Shown: positions 40,496 to 50,559, counted from the stretch's first letter. The stretch: 64,000 nt of DNA from Methanomassiliicoccaceae archaeon (GCA_003550345.1 PUJZ01000017.1:1-64000); one strand, 5' to 3'. The notes: generated from the letters alone by a model not told the origin. Program-made: numbers and translations.

Positions 40496-40771
40496 ATGGC
40501 GGTCAAGGAGCGCCGGGGCAGGAGGAGGTACGTGCTCTTCTCGGCCGACCCTCCTTTCCGCGACCGGGGGGAGGCGATCGGGCACGTCAACCGGCATCTC
40601 CGCGACCGTGGCCTGCAGCCGCCCCATGTGATCGAGGCCGGTGACCATCTGATAGTGCGCTGCTCCCCCCAGGAGCGCGACGCGGTGGTGGAGGCCCTCA
40701 GGTCCTCCCGTCCCGGGCTCGTCCCCCTGCTGACCTCGGGGACTCTGCGCAAGATACGGTCCCGCCTGTAA
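40496..40771 (+). CDS. RNase P protein component 2 / Pop5-like
   Basis: 91 aa; RRRYVLFSADPPFRDRGEAIGHVNRHLRDRG...HLIVRCSPQERDAVVEALRS; position upstream of psmA matches the archaeal exosome superoperon. Confidence 0.7.
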   Translation: MAVKERRGRRRYVLFSADPPFRDRGEAIGHVNRHLRDRGLQPPHVIEAGDHLIVRCSPQERDAVVEALRSSRPGLVPLLTSGTLRKIRSRL

Positions 40772-40897
40772 GGCCTCCGGAGGGGGCCAGCTCCATCGGC
40801 GACCCTCCCCGGCAGGCTTGTTCCAGCCTTGCGTTCTAGGAACAATGATATATATGTGCTCTCAATAACAAGAGCGGAATCGTTAGAGGTAGTTTAT

Positions 40898-41611
40898 ATG
40901 CAACCAGGACAGATGGCATATGACAGGGGAATCACCGTTTTCTCACCCGATGGAAGGCTGTTCCAGGTGGAGTATGCCAGGGAGGCCGTTAAGAGAGGCA
41001 CGACCACCATCGGGCTCAAGTTCAAGGACGGGGTCCTACTGATAGTGGACAAGCGCATCTCCAGCAGGCTGATGGAGCCGAAGTCAATCGAGAAGATATT
41101 CAACATCGACGAGCACGTAGGCTGCGCCACCTCGGGACTGGTGGCCGACGCCCGCATCCTGGTGGACCAGGCGCGACAGCTTGCCCAGATCCACAAGGTC
41201 ACCTATGACGAGAGGATCGGGGTCGAGGGCCTGGTCAAGAGGATCTGCGACTACAAGCAGAATTTCACCCAGTACGGCGGCCTGAGGCCGTTCGGAACAG
41301 CCCTTCTGGTGGCTGGCATCGACGAGATGGGCAGCCACCTCTACGAGACCGACCCCAGCGGGGCCCTCGTGTCCTACAAGGCGGGAAGCATCGGGGCGGG
41401 AAGGTCCGCCGTCAACGAGGTGTTCGAGGCCGAGTACGAGGAGGGCATGAAGTTCGAGGACGCCCTGCAGCTGGGCCTGAAGGCCCTGTCGTCGGCCACC
41501 GAGGAGGGCCTCAAGGCCCAGGCCTTGGAGGTCGGCGTGGTACGCAAGGGAGAGGACTTCAAGAAGCTCAACGACAAGGAAGTCGAGAAGCATATCAAGA
41601 AGGTCGAGTGA
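40898..41611 (+). CDS. psmA: proteasome alpha subunit
   Basis: MQPGQMAYDRGITVFSPDGRLFQVEYAREAVKRGTTTIGLKFKDGVLLIVDKRI; start at 40898. Confidence 0.97.
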   Translation: MQPGQMAYDRGITVFSPDGRLFQVEYAREAVKRGTTTIGLKFKDGVLLIVDKRISSRLMEPKSIEKIFNIDEHVGCATSGLVADARILVDQARQLAQIHKVTYDERIGVEGLVKRICDYKQNFTQYGGLRPFGTALLVAGIDEMGSHLYETDPSGALVSYKAGSIGAGRSAVNEVFEAEYEEGMKFEDALQLGLKALSSATEEGLKAQALEVGVVRKGEDFKKLNDKEVEKHIKKVE

Positions 41612-41628
41612 AGGTCTAAGTGGTCTTT

Positions 41629-42321
41629 ATGGTGAACCTCGAGGACGCGATCGTGGCCAGGCTCGAATCCCACGGGGAGACTTTCGAGATACTTATCGAC
41701 CCTGACGTGGCGAAGGAGGTCAGGGACGGCAAGGAAGTCGACCTGCTGGACCGCATGGTCATCGACGAGGTCTTCAAGGACGCCCGCAAAGGCACCCGCC
41801 CCGCCGACGATAAGGTCCTGGAGGTCTTCGGGACCGATGACGTCGTGGAGATCGCCCGCCGCATAATCCTCAAAGGCGAGGTGCAGCTCACCACCGAGCA
41901 GCGCCGCGAGATAATGGAGGGCAAGCGGAGAAGGGTGATCGCCGAGATCGCCAAGAACGCCATCAACCCCCAGACCAACTCCCCCCATCCGCCGACGCGG
42001 ATCGAGCTGGCGCTGGACGAGGCCAAGTTCCATGTGGACCCCTTCAAGCCCCTTGACCAGCAGATCAAGCGGGCCATGGACCTGCTGCGGCCGATGATGC
42101 CCATCAAGTTCGCCCGCAGCAGGGTCGCGGTGCGGATGAAGGGGGAGGATTACGGGCGATGCTACGACGACCTCCGCGCCCTGGGGGAGGTGGTGCAGGA
42201 GGAGTGGCAGGACGATGGCAGCTGGATCGGAGTGGTGGAGATACCCGCCGGCGTCAAGGACGAGCTGTTCTCGAGGATCAAGTCCAAGACCAAAGGGGAG
42301 GCCGAGATGAGGCCCCTCTAG
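41629..42321 (+). CDS. ribosome assembly factor SBDS (TAG stop)
   Basis: MVNLEDAIVARLESHGETFEILIDPDVAKEVRDGKEVDLLDRMVIDEVFKDARKGTRP...FKPLDQQIKRAMDLLRPMMPIKFA. Confidence 0.95.
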   Translation: MVNLEDAIVARLESHGETFEILIDPDVAKEVRDGKEVDLLDRMVIDEVFKDARKGTRPADDKVLEVFGTDDVVEIARRIILKGEVQLTTEQRREIMEGKRRRVIAEIAKNAINPQTNSPHPPTRIELALDEAKFHVDPFKPLDQQIKRAMDLLRPMMPIKFARSRVAVRMKGEDYGRCYDDLRALGEVVQEEWQDDGSWIGVVEIPAGVKDELFSRIKSKTKGEAEMRPL

Positions 42322-42356
42322 ACCCTCATCGGCCATCAAGGTCGCGAAGTGATAAC

Positions 42357-43049
42357 ATGGAAGACACAAACACAAAGCCCAAGAGGGAGGTCGTAGTGCC
42401 GGGAGACCTCCTCGACGACAAGGGGCTTCGCCCGGGAAGCGGCACCTATGTGCAGGAAGGGAAGGTATACTCCTCCTTGCTGGGCGTGAAGAGCATAAGA
42501 TCGAACTACGTCAACGTCATCCCCCTGTCCGGCAGGTACCTGCCGCAGACCGCGGACACCGTGGTGGGGAAGATAATCGACATCGGGCCGTCCAACTGGC
42601 TGGTGGACATCAACGCCCCCTACCCCGCCCCGCTGCATGTCAACGAGGTGCCGTGGAGGGTGGAGTTCGGCGACACCGCCCGGTTCCTGAAGGTGGGCGA
42701 CGTCATCATGGCCAAGATACTCATGATGGACGAGACCAACAAGATACAGGTGACCATGAACGAGTCCGGCATGCGCAAGCTGCAGGGCGGGCATGTGATC
42801 CAGATATCCTATTCCAAGGTCCCGCGGGTGATCGGCAAGGGCGGTTCCATGATCCAGATGATCAAGAACATGACCGACAGCCGCATATTCGTGGGGCAGA
42901 ACGGGATGATATGGATAGAGGGCGAGCTGGACAACATACTGGTCGCCAGCAGGGCCATCGAGATGATAGACGAGGGGGCGCAGTCCTCCAATCTCACCGA
43001 GAGGGTCAAAGAGTACCTGGAGAGTAACGCCCCCGCCGAGGGGCAGTGA
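42357..43049 (+). CDS. exosome complex RNA-binding protein Rrp4
   Basis: REVVVPGDLLDDKGLRPGSGTYVQEGKVYSSLLGVKSIRSNYVNVIPLSGRYLPQTADTVVGKIIDIGPSNWLVDINAPYPAPL plus KH GKGGSMIQMIK. Confidence 0.95.
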   Translation: MEDTNTKPKREVVVPGDLLDDKGLRPGSGTYVQEGKVYSSLLGVKSIRSNYVNVIPLSGRYLPQTADTVVGKIIDIGPSNWLVDINAPYPAPLHVNEVPWRVEFGDTARFLKVGDVIMAKILMMDETNKIQVTMNESGMRKLQGGHVIQISYSKVPRVIGKGGSMIQMIKNMTDSRIFVGQNGMIWIEGELDNILVASRAIEMIDEGAQSSNLTERVKEYLESNAPAEGQ

Positions 43050-43065
43050 CCCGGGATGTGATTAT

Positions 43066-43803
43066 ATGGATTCAGACATCGTTATGGTAGATGAGAAGGG
43101 CAAGAGGGCCGACGGCAGGGAGGCCGACGAGCTCCGCCCCATGAAGATCGAGGCGGGGGTGCTTCCCAACGCGGACGGCTCCGCTTATCTGGAGATAGGA
43201 AAGAACAAGGTCCTGGCGGCGGTCTACGGGCCCCGGGAGTGCCACCCCCGGCACCTGCAGGACCCCACCAAGGCCATCGTTCAGTGCAAGTACAACATGC
43301 AGTCGTACTCGGTCGGCGACCGCAAGAGGCCGGGGCCGGACCGCCGCTCGGTGGAGATATCGAAGATAATCTCCGAGGCCCTGGAGTCGGTGATACTCAC
43401 CGAGCTCTTCCCGCGGGCGTCCATCGACGTATACATAGAGATAATGCAGGCCAACGCCGGCACCCGCTGCGCCGGCCTCAGCGCCGCCTCCGTGGCCCTG
43501 GCCGACGCCGGGATACCGATGAGGGACCTGGTGCCCTCGGTGGCGGTGGGCAAGGCCGACGGCAAGCTTCTCCTCGACCTCAACAAGGAGGAGGACAACT
43601 TCGGCGAGGCCGACCTGCCGCTGGCCATCATACCCAAGACCGACGAGGTGGTCCTGCTGCAGATGGACGGCCACATGACCAAGGAGGAGTTCGACGCCGC
43701 CATGAAGATGGGCGTGGCCGCCTGCCATCAGATATATGAGATGCAGAGGGACGCCCTGCGGCGCCGCTACTCCGTCACCGAGGAAGAGGAGGTGGAAGAA
43801 TGA
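43066..43803 (+). CDS. exosome complex exonuclease Rrp41
   Basis: KGKRADGREADELRPMKIEAGVLPNADGSAYLEIGKNKVLAAVYGPRECHPRHLQDP. Confidence 0.97.
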   Translation: MDSDIVMVDEKGKRADGREADELRPMKIEAGVLPNADGSAYLEIGKNKVLAAVYGPRECHPRHLQDPTKAIVQCKYNMQSYSVGDRKRPGPDRRSVEISKIISEALESVILTELFPRASIDVYIEIMQANAGTRCAGLSAASVALADAGIPMRDLVPSVAVGKADGKLLLDLNKEEDNFGEADLPLAIIPKTDEVVLLQMDGHMTKEEFDAAMKMGVAACHQIYEMQRDALRRRYSVTEEEEVEE

Positions 43804-44573
43804 GCCGCTCCGTCGTATCAGAGATAAGAAGGAACCATATCAACGAACTGCTGAGGAAGGGCGCCCGCATGGACGGGCGCGGCCCCTTGGACATCAGGGA
43901 GATAAGCGTGGAGACCGGCGTCATCGACACCGCCGAGGGATCGGCGAGGGTGCGCTACGGCGATACCGAGGTCCTGGCGGGCGTCAAGATGGCCATCGGC
44001 ACCCCGTTCCCGGACACCCCCGACAAGGGCGTGCTCACCACCAGCATGGAGCTCATACCCATGGCCCACCCTGACTTCGAGTCCGGGCCCCCCGGGGGCG
44101 ACGCCATCGAGCTCGCCCGGGTGGTGGACCGCGGCATACGGGAGAGCGGAATGGTGGACGTGGGGAAGCTGTGCATCAGCCCCGGCGAGGAGGTGTGGAT
44201 GTGCTTCCTGGACATATACGCTATCAACTACGACGGCAACCTCTTCGACGCCGCCGCGCTGGCCCTGGTGGCCGCCCTCAAGACCGCCACCGTGCCCGCG
44301 TCGAACTTCGACAAGGGGGAGGACTTCCCGCTGCCGATCACCTGCCTGCCCGTGACCGTGACCGTGGCCAAGATAGAAAATACTTTAATAGTAGACCCAA
44401 CTTTCGACGAGGAGATGGTCTCCTCGGCCCGGCTCACTGTCACCTCTGACGAGAACGGCGACATCAGGGCCATGCAGAAGGGGAAGAGCGGATCCTTCAC
44501 CGTGGATGAGATAAGCGAAATCGTCGACCTCGCCCGCGAGAAGGGCGAGGGGATCAGGAAGATCATCGGGTGA
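43800..44573 (+). CDS. exosome complex subunit Rrp42
   Basis: KGARMDGRGPLDIREISVETGVIDTAEGSARVRYGDTEVLAGVKMAIGTPFPDTPDKGVL. Confidence 0.96.
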   Translation: MSRSVVSEIRRNHINELLRKGARMDGRGPLDIREISVETGVIDTAEGSARVRYGDTEVLAGVKMAIGTPFPDTPDKGVLTTSMELIPMAHPDFESGPPGGDAIELARVVDRGIRESGMVDVGKLCISPGEEVWMCFLDIYAINYDGNLFDAAALALVAALKTATVPASNFDKGEDFPLPITCLPVTVTVAKIENTLIVDPTFDEEMVSSARLTVTSDENGDIRAMQKGKSGSFTVDEISEIVDLAREKGEGIRKIIG

Positions 44574-44578
44574 TTCAC

Positions 44579-44830
44579 ATGGCCAAAAGGACAACGAAGG
44601 CAGGGAGCTCGGGTAGGTTCGGCACCCGTTACGGCGTCAAGGTCCGCAAGAGGGTGCGCGACATCGAGAGGATCCAGAAGCGGAAGCATGAGTGCCCCTC
44701 CTGCCACCACGAGAGCGTCAAGCGCGTGGGGTCGGGAATATGGGCCTGCGGGCGCTGCGAAACGAAGTTCGCCGCCTCCGCCTACACCCCCGTGCCGCGC
44801 AAGCTGATATCCAAGGTGCCCGAGAAATGA
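44579..44830 (+). CDS. rpl37ae: 50S ribosomal protein L37Ae
   Basis: MAKRTTKAGSSGRFGTRYGVKVRKRVRDIERIQKRKHECPSCHHESVKRVGSGIWACGRCETKFAASAYTP. Confidence 0.96.
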   Translation: MAKRTTKAGSSGRFGTRYGVKVRKRVRDIERIQKRKHECPSCHHESVKRVGSGIWACGRCETKFAASAYTPVPRKLISKVPEK

Positions 44831-44849
44831 GACGGCTGAGGTGATCTGA

Positions 44850-44981
44850 TTGTACAGGTGCGGTAAGTGCAACGAGCCCATAAGGAACGTCAACGCCTTG
44901 GGCCTGCAGTGCGAGAAGTGCGGATCGAAGATCTTCTACAAGGACAGGCCCAACGTGAAGAAGGTCCTGAGGGGCCGCTAG
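44850..44981 (+). CDS. rpoP: DNA-directed RNA polymerase subunit P (TTG start, TAG stop; absent from ORF track)
   Basis: LYRCGKCNEPIRNVNALGLQCEKCGSKIFYKDRPNVKKVLRGR*; zinc-ribbon RpoP in its canonical slot after L37Ae. Confidence 0.92.
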   Translation: MYRCGKCNEPIRNVNALGLQCEKCGSKIFYKDRPNVKKVLRGR

Positions 44982-44988
44982 TGCGATC

Positions 44989-45228
44989 ATGCTGACGGCC
45001 ACCCTGAGGATGGACTCCGCCAACGCCGCCGAGGTGCTGGCCTCCCTGAGCCCGGAGATGGGCCGGGAGGTCCCCCGCAGCCGCGTCCGCGGCCGCGTGG
45101 AAGGCGGCGCCATGGTGCTGGAGTTCGAGGCGGAGGACGTCTCCGCCCTCCGGGCCGCCCTCAACTCATACCTTGGTTGGATAAGGATCAGCGAAGACAT
45201 AAACGGATTGACAGGTGATCAAAAATGA
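44989..45228 (+). CDS. pcc1: KEOPS complex subunit Pcc1
   Basis: MLTATLRMDSANAAEVLASLSPEMGREVPRSRVRGRVEGGAMVLEFEAEDVSALRAALNSYLGWIRISEDI; canonical locus between rpoP and prefoldin. Confidence 0.88.
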   Translation: MLTATLRMDSANAAEVLASLSPEMGREVPRSRVRGRVEGGAMVLEFEAEDVSALRAALNSYLGWIRISEDINGLTGDQK

Positions 45229-45596
45229 AGGACATCAGCCCCCAGCTGCAGAACCAGATAACCCAGTTCCAGCAGGTCCAGCAGCAGCTCCAGTCGGTGA
45301 GCGGCCAGAAATTCCAGATGGACGCGCAGATGAAGGAGATGGAGAGGACCCTCGAGGAGCTGGCGGCCACGCCCGAGGACTCCGACATCTACCGCAGCGT
45401 CGGCTCCCTGCTCATAAAGGTGCAGGACAAGGAGAAGGTCAAGAGCGACCTGGAGGACTCCAAGGAGACCCTCGAGGTGCGCATCAAGGCCTTGGAGCGC
45501 CAGGAGAAGACCCTGCGCGAGAAGTTCCAGAGCCTGCAGGAGAGCATAAACAGGGCCCTCAGCAACAGTTCCCAGGGCAGCCCCCAGGGCAACTGA
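45225..45596 (+). CDS. pfdB: prefoldin subunit beta
   Basis: MKDISPQLQNQITQFQQVQQQLQSVSGQKFQMDAQMKEMERTLEELAATPEDSDIYRSVGSLLIK. Confidence 0.95.
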   Translation: MKDISPQLQNQITQFQQVQQQLQSVSGQKFQMDAQMKEMERTLEELAATPEDSDIYRSVGSLLIKVQDKEKVKSDLEDSKETLEVRIKALERQEKTLREKFQSLQESINRALSNSSQGSPQGN

Positions 45597-45705
45597 GCCG
45601 CAAACCGTTTAGCAACCATCTTCCCATCTTTTAATCTCTCATTTATTTATATCCCTTCCATATACTCCATAGAGCAGGGCCAAGGCCCTCTCTGGGGATG
45701 TTGAT

Positions 45706-46425
45706 ATGGACGCATTGGTGGTGAGGGACTTCCGCAAGTCCTACGGCAAGCATGTCGGAGTGGACGGCATAAGCTTCAATGTCAAACACGGCGAGGTCTT
45801 CGGGCTCATCGGGCCGAACGGCGCTGGCAAGACCACCACCCTCAGGGTGCTGTCCACCCTGCTGACCGTGAGCTCCGGCGACATGCTGGTCTACGGCAGG
45901 AGCGTGGTCAAGGAGCCGAAGGAGGTGCGCAAGATCATCAGCTACCTCCCGGAGGACGCCGGCGCCTACAAGCACCTCAGCGGAAGGCAGTACCTGGACT
46001 TCATATCCCGGTTCTTCACCGCCGGAGACGACCGCGAGCGCATGGTGGAGCGGGGCGTGGCCATAGCGGACCTCGGAGAGCGCATCGACAGCAAGGTGGA
46101 CACCTACTCCAAGGGCATGACCCGCCGCCTGCTCATCGCCCGGGCGATAATGACCAGGCCGAAGTTCGCCATACTGGACGAGGTCACTTCCGGCCTGGAC
46201 GTGATAAACGCCGCCGAGATCAGGAACATAATCAAGGACATGGCCAAGGACGGGGTGACCATACTCCTCTCCTCCCACAACATGTTCGAGGTGGAGTACC
46301 TCTGCGACCGCATCGCCCTCATCGACAAGGGGAGGATAGTGGCGGAGGGCACCCCGAACGAGCTGAAGAGGCGCTACGGCGCCGCCAACGTCGAAGAGGT
46401 GTTCACCAAGGCGGTGACGTCATGA
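45706..46425 (+). CDS. ABC transporter ATP-binding protein (NatA-like)
   Basis: VFGLIGPNGAGKTTTLRVLSTLLT...DTYSKGMTRRLLIARAIMTRPKFAILDEVTSGLD. Confidence 0.95.
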   Translation: MDALVVRDFRKSYGKHVGVDGISFNVKHGEVFGLIGPNGAGKTTTLRVLSTLLTVSSGDMLVYGRSVVKEPKEVRKIISYLPEDAGAYKHLSGRQYLDFISRFFTAGDDRERMVERGVAIADLGERIDSKVDTYSKGMTRRLLIARAIMTRPKFAILDEVTSGLDVINAAEIRNIIKDMAKDGVTILLSSHNMFEVEYLCDRIALIDKGRIVAEGTPNELKRRYGAANVEEVFTKAVTS

Positions 46426-47732
46426 GCCACCTGCTCACCCTCATCAAGAAGGAGCTGCGCGAGCTGCTCACCCCCGCCACCGTCCTGCCCATCGTTCTGC
46501 TGGCCCTGCTCTTCGCCTCCATGGGGGGCCTGACGGGAAGCCTGGAGGAGTCGGTGGCCGCCGAGCCCGAGATCGCCATCGTCAATCTGGACGAAGGCGG
46601 CAACTACTCGGCGCTGGTCCTGGACGTGGCCGGGCAGTTGAACGCCACTGTGGTCTTCTACGGCAATCAGAGCGGCGATGTCGATGACGCCATCGCCAAG
46701 GTCAAGGACGAGGGGGCCATGGCGGTGCTGGTCATCGGCTCTGAACACTCGGCCTCCATCGAGAAGGGCGGCCACGGTAGCATCACCGTATACTGGAACA
46801 TGAAGGGCACCGGGCTGATGAGCTCCATATCCACCACCCCGGTGGAGCTGTTGCTGGCCGTGGTGGAGAGGGAGACCACCCACGCCCTGATACAGTCGCT
46901 GATCGAAGACGGGGAGCTGGACGAAAGGGACCCCCGGAACATAACCGCCCCCATATCCTACTCGTCGAACACCCTCCTGGGGGACATCGTCATGGAGGAC
47001 ATCAGGCCGGAGCAGGTCTCGTCCTTCATGATGACCCAGAACTTCCTCATGCCCCTGTTGATCATGATCGTCATCGTGATGCTCGGCGGCATAATCATAT
47101 CCTCGATGGGGCAGGAGAAGGAGAACAAGACGCTGGAGACCCTGCTCACCCTGCCGGTGAACCGCACCACCATCGTCAGCGGCAAGCTGCTGGGCTCCGC
47201 CATCGTGGGCCTGCTGTTCGCGGGCATCTACATGCTGGGCATGAGCTACTACATGGAGGGGCTGACCGCCACCGCCCCGGTGGACCTGGGCGAGTACGGC
47301 CTGGAGCTGAGCACCCTGGACCTGGCCATAGTGGGCTTGATGACTGCCCTGGCGATACTCTGCGCCCTCGGCATCTGCATGATATTCGGCGCCTTCGCCA
47401 AGAACTACAAGGCCGCCCAGAGCCTCACCATACCCATAAGCTTCCTCGCCGTCATCCCCTTCTTCGTGGTGCTTTTCGCCGACTTCAAGAGCCTCCCCGC
47501 CCTGGTGCAGGCGGTTCTGTTCATCATCCCCTTCACCCACCCCATGATAGCCATGGACAACCTGATGATGGGGCACATGGACCTGGTCTATTCGGGGATA
47601 GCCTATCTGGTGCTCTTCACCCTGGCGACCATCATGGTCACCGTCCGGCTCTACAAGTCGGACATACTGCTCACCGGCTTAGGAACCACACTTAAGAGCG
47701 GTCCGCTGGGGAAGCTGCTGCGCCTGCGCTGA
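46422..47732 (+). CDS. ABC-2 family transporter permease (NatB-like)
   Basis: 436 aa polytopic; ATGA overlap with ATPase gene; MSHLLTLIKKELRELLTPATVLPIVLLALLF...GQEKENKTLETLLTLPVNRTTIVSGKLLG. Confidence 0.92.
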   Translation: MSHLLTLIKKELRELLTPATVLPIVLLALLFASMGGLTGSLEESVAAEPEIAIVNLDEGGNYSALVLDVAGQLNATVVFYGNQSGDVDDAIAKVKDEGAMAVLVIGSEHSASIEKGGHGSITVYWNMKGTGLMSSISTTPVELLLAVVERETTHALIQSLIEDGELDERDPRNITAPISYSSNTLLGDIVMEDIRPEQVSSFMMTQNFLMPLLIMIVIVMLGGIIISSMGQEKENKTLETLLTLPVNRTTIVSGKLLGSAIVGLLFAGIYMLGMSYYMEGLTATAPVDLGEYGLELSTLDLAIVGLMTALAILCALGICMIFGAFAKNYKAAQSLTIPISFLAVIPFFVVLFADFKSLPALVQAVLFIIPFTHPMIAMDNLMMGHMDLVYSGIAYLVLFTLATIMVTVRLYKSDILLTGLGTTLKSGPLGKLLRLR

Positions 47733-47771
47733 TGGCGAAACAACAAAATACCCCACCGGCATCAGAGCAGC

Positions 47772-48737
47772 ATGAGCAGCGAGCTCTTGGAGGCCCTGCG
47801 CCAAGGTCGCAAATTGGTCGTGGTGCACAGCAACGCCGACCCTGACGCCCTGGGGTCGGCCTACGCCATCGCCAGCTGCTTCCCGCCCGCCGACATCCAT
47901 GCCCCTGAGGGCCTGGACCGCTCCGGGAAGGCCCTACAGCAGGCCCTGGGCATAGAGCTGGTGGAGGGCTTCGATCCGTCGGATTATGACCGCATGGTGC
48001 TGGTGGACACCTCATCGCCGGAGCAGGTGCTCCCCCTGGGGGAGATACCCCGGGGGTCGGTGGTCATAGACCATCACCTGCCCAACGGCCGCTGGGAGGG
48101 CATGTTGTTCCATTGCGACGACTCCAAGGCCTCCTGCGCCGAGGTGGTGGCGGACATATTGGACGAGGCGGGCGTCACCCCTCCGAGGGACGTCGCCCTG
48201 GCGATGATGGTGGGCATGCTCACCGACAGCGGCCACTTCCAGCACGGCAACCCGGCGCTGATGCGCCGCTTCGCCTCCATGATGGAGGTGCACGGCATCG
48301 CGGTGGACGAGGTGATGGCCGTCACCCGGGCCGAGACCGGCATATCGGAGAGGGTGGCGGTGCTCAAGGGCCTGCAGAGGTCGCGTTTCGACCGCGTCGG
48401 AGAGCATGTGGTCGCCGTCGCCTACGGGAGCACCTACGAAGCGTCGATCTGCCGCGCCCTGCTGAGCTCGGGGGCGGACGTGGCCTTCGTGGGCTCGCAG
48501 CGGGAGGAGCGCTTCCGTGTCAGCGCACGCTGCTCCCAGCGCATGGTTCGCAACGGTCTGCACCTCGGCCGCTTCCTCGATGAGCTCGGGGGCGAGACCC
48601 TCAGCGAGGGCGGCGGCCACGGAGGCGCCGCCGGCATCACCGGCGAGGGCGATGCGGAGGCCGTGCTGCACATGTGCATGAGCAGGGCCATGGAAATCTT
48701 CCGCGGGATGCGCGACTCAGCGTCCCAGGGAATCTAA
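47772..48737 (+). CDS. DHH-family phosphoesterase
   Basis: VVVHSNADPDALGSAYAIA...DRMVLVDTSSPEQV...VVIDHHLPNG...EGGGHGGAAGITGEGD. Confidence 0.93.
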   Translation: MSSELLEALRQGRKLVVVHSNADPDALGSAYAIASCFPPADIHAPEGLDRSGKALQQALGIELVEGFDPSDYDRMVLVDTSSPEQVLPLGEIPRGSVVIDHHLPNGRWEGMLFHCDDSKASCAEVVADILDEAGVTPPRDVALAMMVGMLTDSGHFQHGNPALMRRFASMMEVHGIAVDEVMAVTRAETGISERVAVLKGLQRSRFDRVGEHVVAVAYGSTYEASICRALLSSGADVAFVGSQREERFRVSARCSQRMVRNGLHLGRFLDELGGETLSEGGGHGGAAGITGEGDAEAVLHMCMSRAMEIFRGMRDSASQGI

Positions 48738-49778
48738 GGTCGCCTTTATGGCCTCATAGTTCTCCGGCCGGCGCTCGAAGTACTCAGCCACGGGGGCGAG
48801 CAGCTCCGCCAGCGCCGCCGCCGCTCCCTTCTTGAGGTCCATGGGGTGCAGGGCGCCGGAGAAATAGTCCTCCCGCAGCGACGCGTAGTCCTCGTAACGC
48901 AAAGGCCCGCCGAACTTCTCCGGGCGCTCTATGCTCATGGCCCCCAGGCGGGGGAAGAGTATCAGGCTGCAGAGCATCAGCACCGGGTTGCGGCCCTCCT
49001 CCTCGGCCTCTGGAGGGCAGTAGGCCTTCTTGAGCTTGCGCTGCAGGTCCTCGATGCCGTCGTGTATCATTATGCCGCTGTCAGGGTCCCTCTTGGACAT
49101 CTTGGCGGCGACGGGGTCCATCCTCTCCCCGCCCTTGAGCCCAGGGAGCAGCGGGGTGTGGATGGCGATCGGCTTCTTCCATCCCAGCTTCTCGGCGGCG
49201 TCGCGGGCCAGCATGTGCGCCCGCCTCTGGTCCATGCCCGAGTAGGCGAGGTCTATGTCCATGGCGAACATGTCGGTGGCCTGCAGTATGGGGTAGAAGA
49301 GCTTGGAGGAGTCCAGCTCGGCATCGTCCTCGCCGCGGCCCATGATGGTCATCGCCCTCTTGACCCGCGACAGCGATGTGGCCTTGGCGACCTTGATCAC
49401 CCTCTCCCAGTAGTCGATGTCGTCGAGTATCTCGCTGGCGTAGCGGTACTCCACCTTGTCGCGGGGGACGCCCAGGGCCTCGAAGCAGTCCTCCATGTAG
49501 CGGGCGCAGGTCCGTATGTTCTCGATGTCCCCGCCCAGCTTGTCGTTTATGTAGGCGTGCCAATCGGCCCAGAAGACGGTTACCTGGAAGCCGGCTTCGG
49601 CCAGGTCGCGTATCTTGGAAGCGCAGATGAGCCAGCCTATGTGCACCAGGCCGGAGGGCTCGAAGCCTATATAGGCCCGCAGGCCTCTGCCCGATGCCAT
49701 CGCCTCCTTCAGCTCCTCCTCGGTCACCAGCTCCTCAACGCCTCTGGTGACAAGATGCAGCCTCTCTTCCAGGTCCAT
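48717..49778 (-). CDS. tyrS: tyrosyl-tRNA synthetase
   Basis: RAYIGFEPSGLVHIGWLICASKIRDLAEAGFQVTVFWADWHAYINDKLGGD...HTPLLPGLKG...AAKMSKRDPDSGIMIHD. Confidence 0.95.
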   Translation of the reverse strand: MDLEERLHLVTRGVEELVTEEELKEAMASGRGLRAYIGFEPSGLVHIGWLICASKIRDLAEAGFQVTVFWADWHAYINDKLGGDIENIRTCARYMEDCFEALGVPRDKVEYRYASEILDDIDYWERVIKVAKATSLSRVKRAMTIMGRGEDDAELDSSKLFYPILQATDMFAMDIDLAYSGMDQRRAHMLARDAAEKLGWKKPIAIHTPLLPGLKGGERMDPVAAKMSKRDPDSGIMIHDGIEDLQRKLKKAYCPPEAEEEGRNPVLMLCSLILFPRLGAMSIERPEKFGGPLRYEDYASLREDYFSGALHPMDLKKGAAAALAELLAPVAEYFERRPENYEAIKATLDSLGR

Positions 49779-49832
49779 GTTAATCGCTCCCTCAATCCCC
49801 AGACGCTTATAAAATGATATTGAGCGCCCGGG

Positions 49833-50543
49833 TCACATCCAGTGCCAGCCCGTCCTGTCATGGATGGGGCGGGCGGGGTTCCCCGCCACCACCGTCCGGG
49901 GCGGGACGTCGCGGGTGACCACCGCCCCCGCGCCCACCACCGCGTCGTCGCCGATGCGGACCCCCTTCAGCACGGTGGCGTTGGACCCTATCCAGACATG
50001 GTCCCCGATGCGGACCGGCGCCTCCATGGGCAGCCTCTCCCCGTCCCTCACCAGCACATGGAAGTCGGTGTCCATTATGCGCACCCCCCAGGATATCGCG
50101 CAGTCGTCACCGATGCTCACGCTCGCCCGGCTGTAGATGCTGCAGTTCTCATTGATCAGCGTCCTGCTACCCACGGTCACGCTCGCCCCCCCGCCGATGT
50201 TGAACCGGGCCCCTGGGCCCACCACGGTGCGGTCGCCGATGCGGAGGGCGGCGCCGTCCTGGAGCATTATGACGGCGCGGTCCCCCGCCAGCTTGGCGGA
50301 GTACGATTCGACCAGATGGGGCAGGGCGACGAACAGCGCCCTGCCGTCCACCTCGAACACCGAGCCGCGGCCGCGGTGGACCTTCAGGGGATAGTTGCGC
50401 AGCAGCGGGAACCTCCAGAAGCGGCCAGGGAACCAGCGCAGGCTGCTGAGCAGGCTCCTGATCCCCGGCACGGGGTCGATGACCGGCATCCTGGCGGCGC
50501 CTTCCGACATCGCCACCGCATCCTGGAGGCCGCTTAAAAACAT
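49833..50543 (-). CDS. hexapeptide-repeat (left-handed beta-helix) acyltransferase
   Basis: GDHVWIGSNATVLKGVRIGDDAVVGAGAVVTRDVPPRTVVAGNPARPI. Confidence 0.93.
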   Translation of the reverse strand: MFLSGLQDAVAMSEGAARMPVIDPVPGIRSLLSSLRWFPGRFWRFPLLRNYPLKVHRGRGSVFEVDGRALFVALPHLVESYSAKLAGDRAVIMLQDGAALRIGDRTVVGPGARFNIGGGASVTVGSRTLINENCSIYSRASVSIGDDCAISWGVRIMDTDFHVLVRDGERLPMEAPVRIGDHVWIGSNATVLKGVRIGDDAVVGAGAVVTRDVPPRTVVAGNPARPIHDRTGWHWM

Positions 50544-50559
50544 ATCCGCTGCATCCCCA

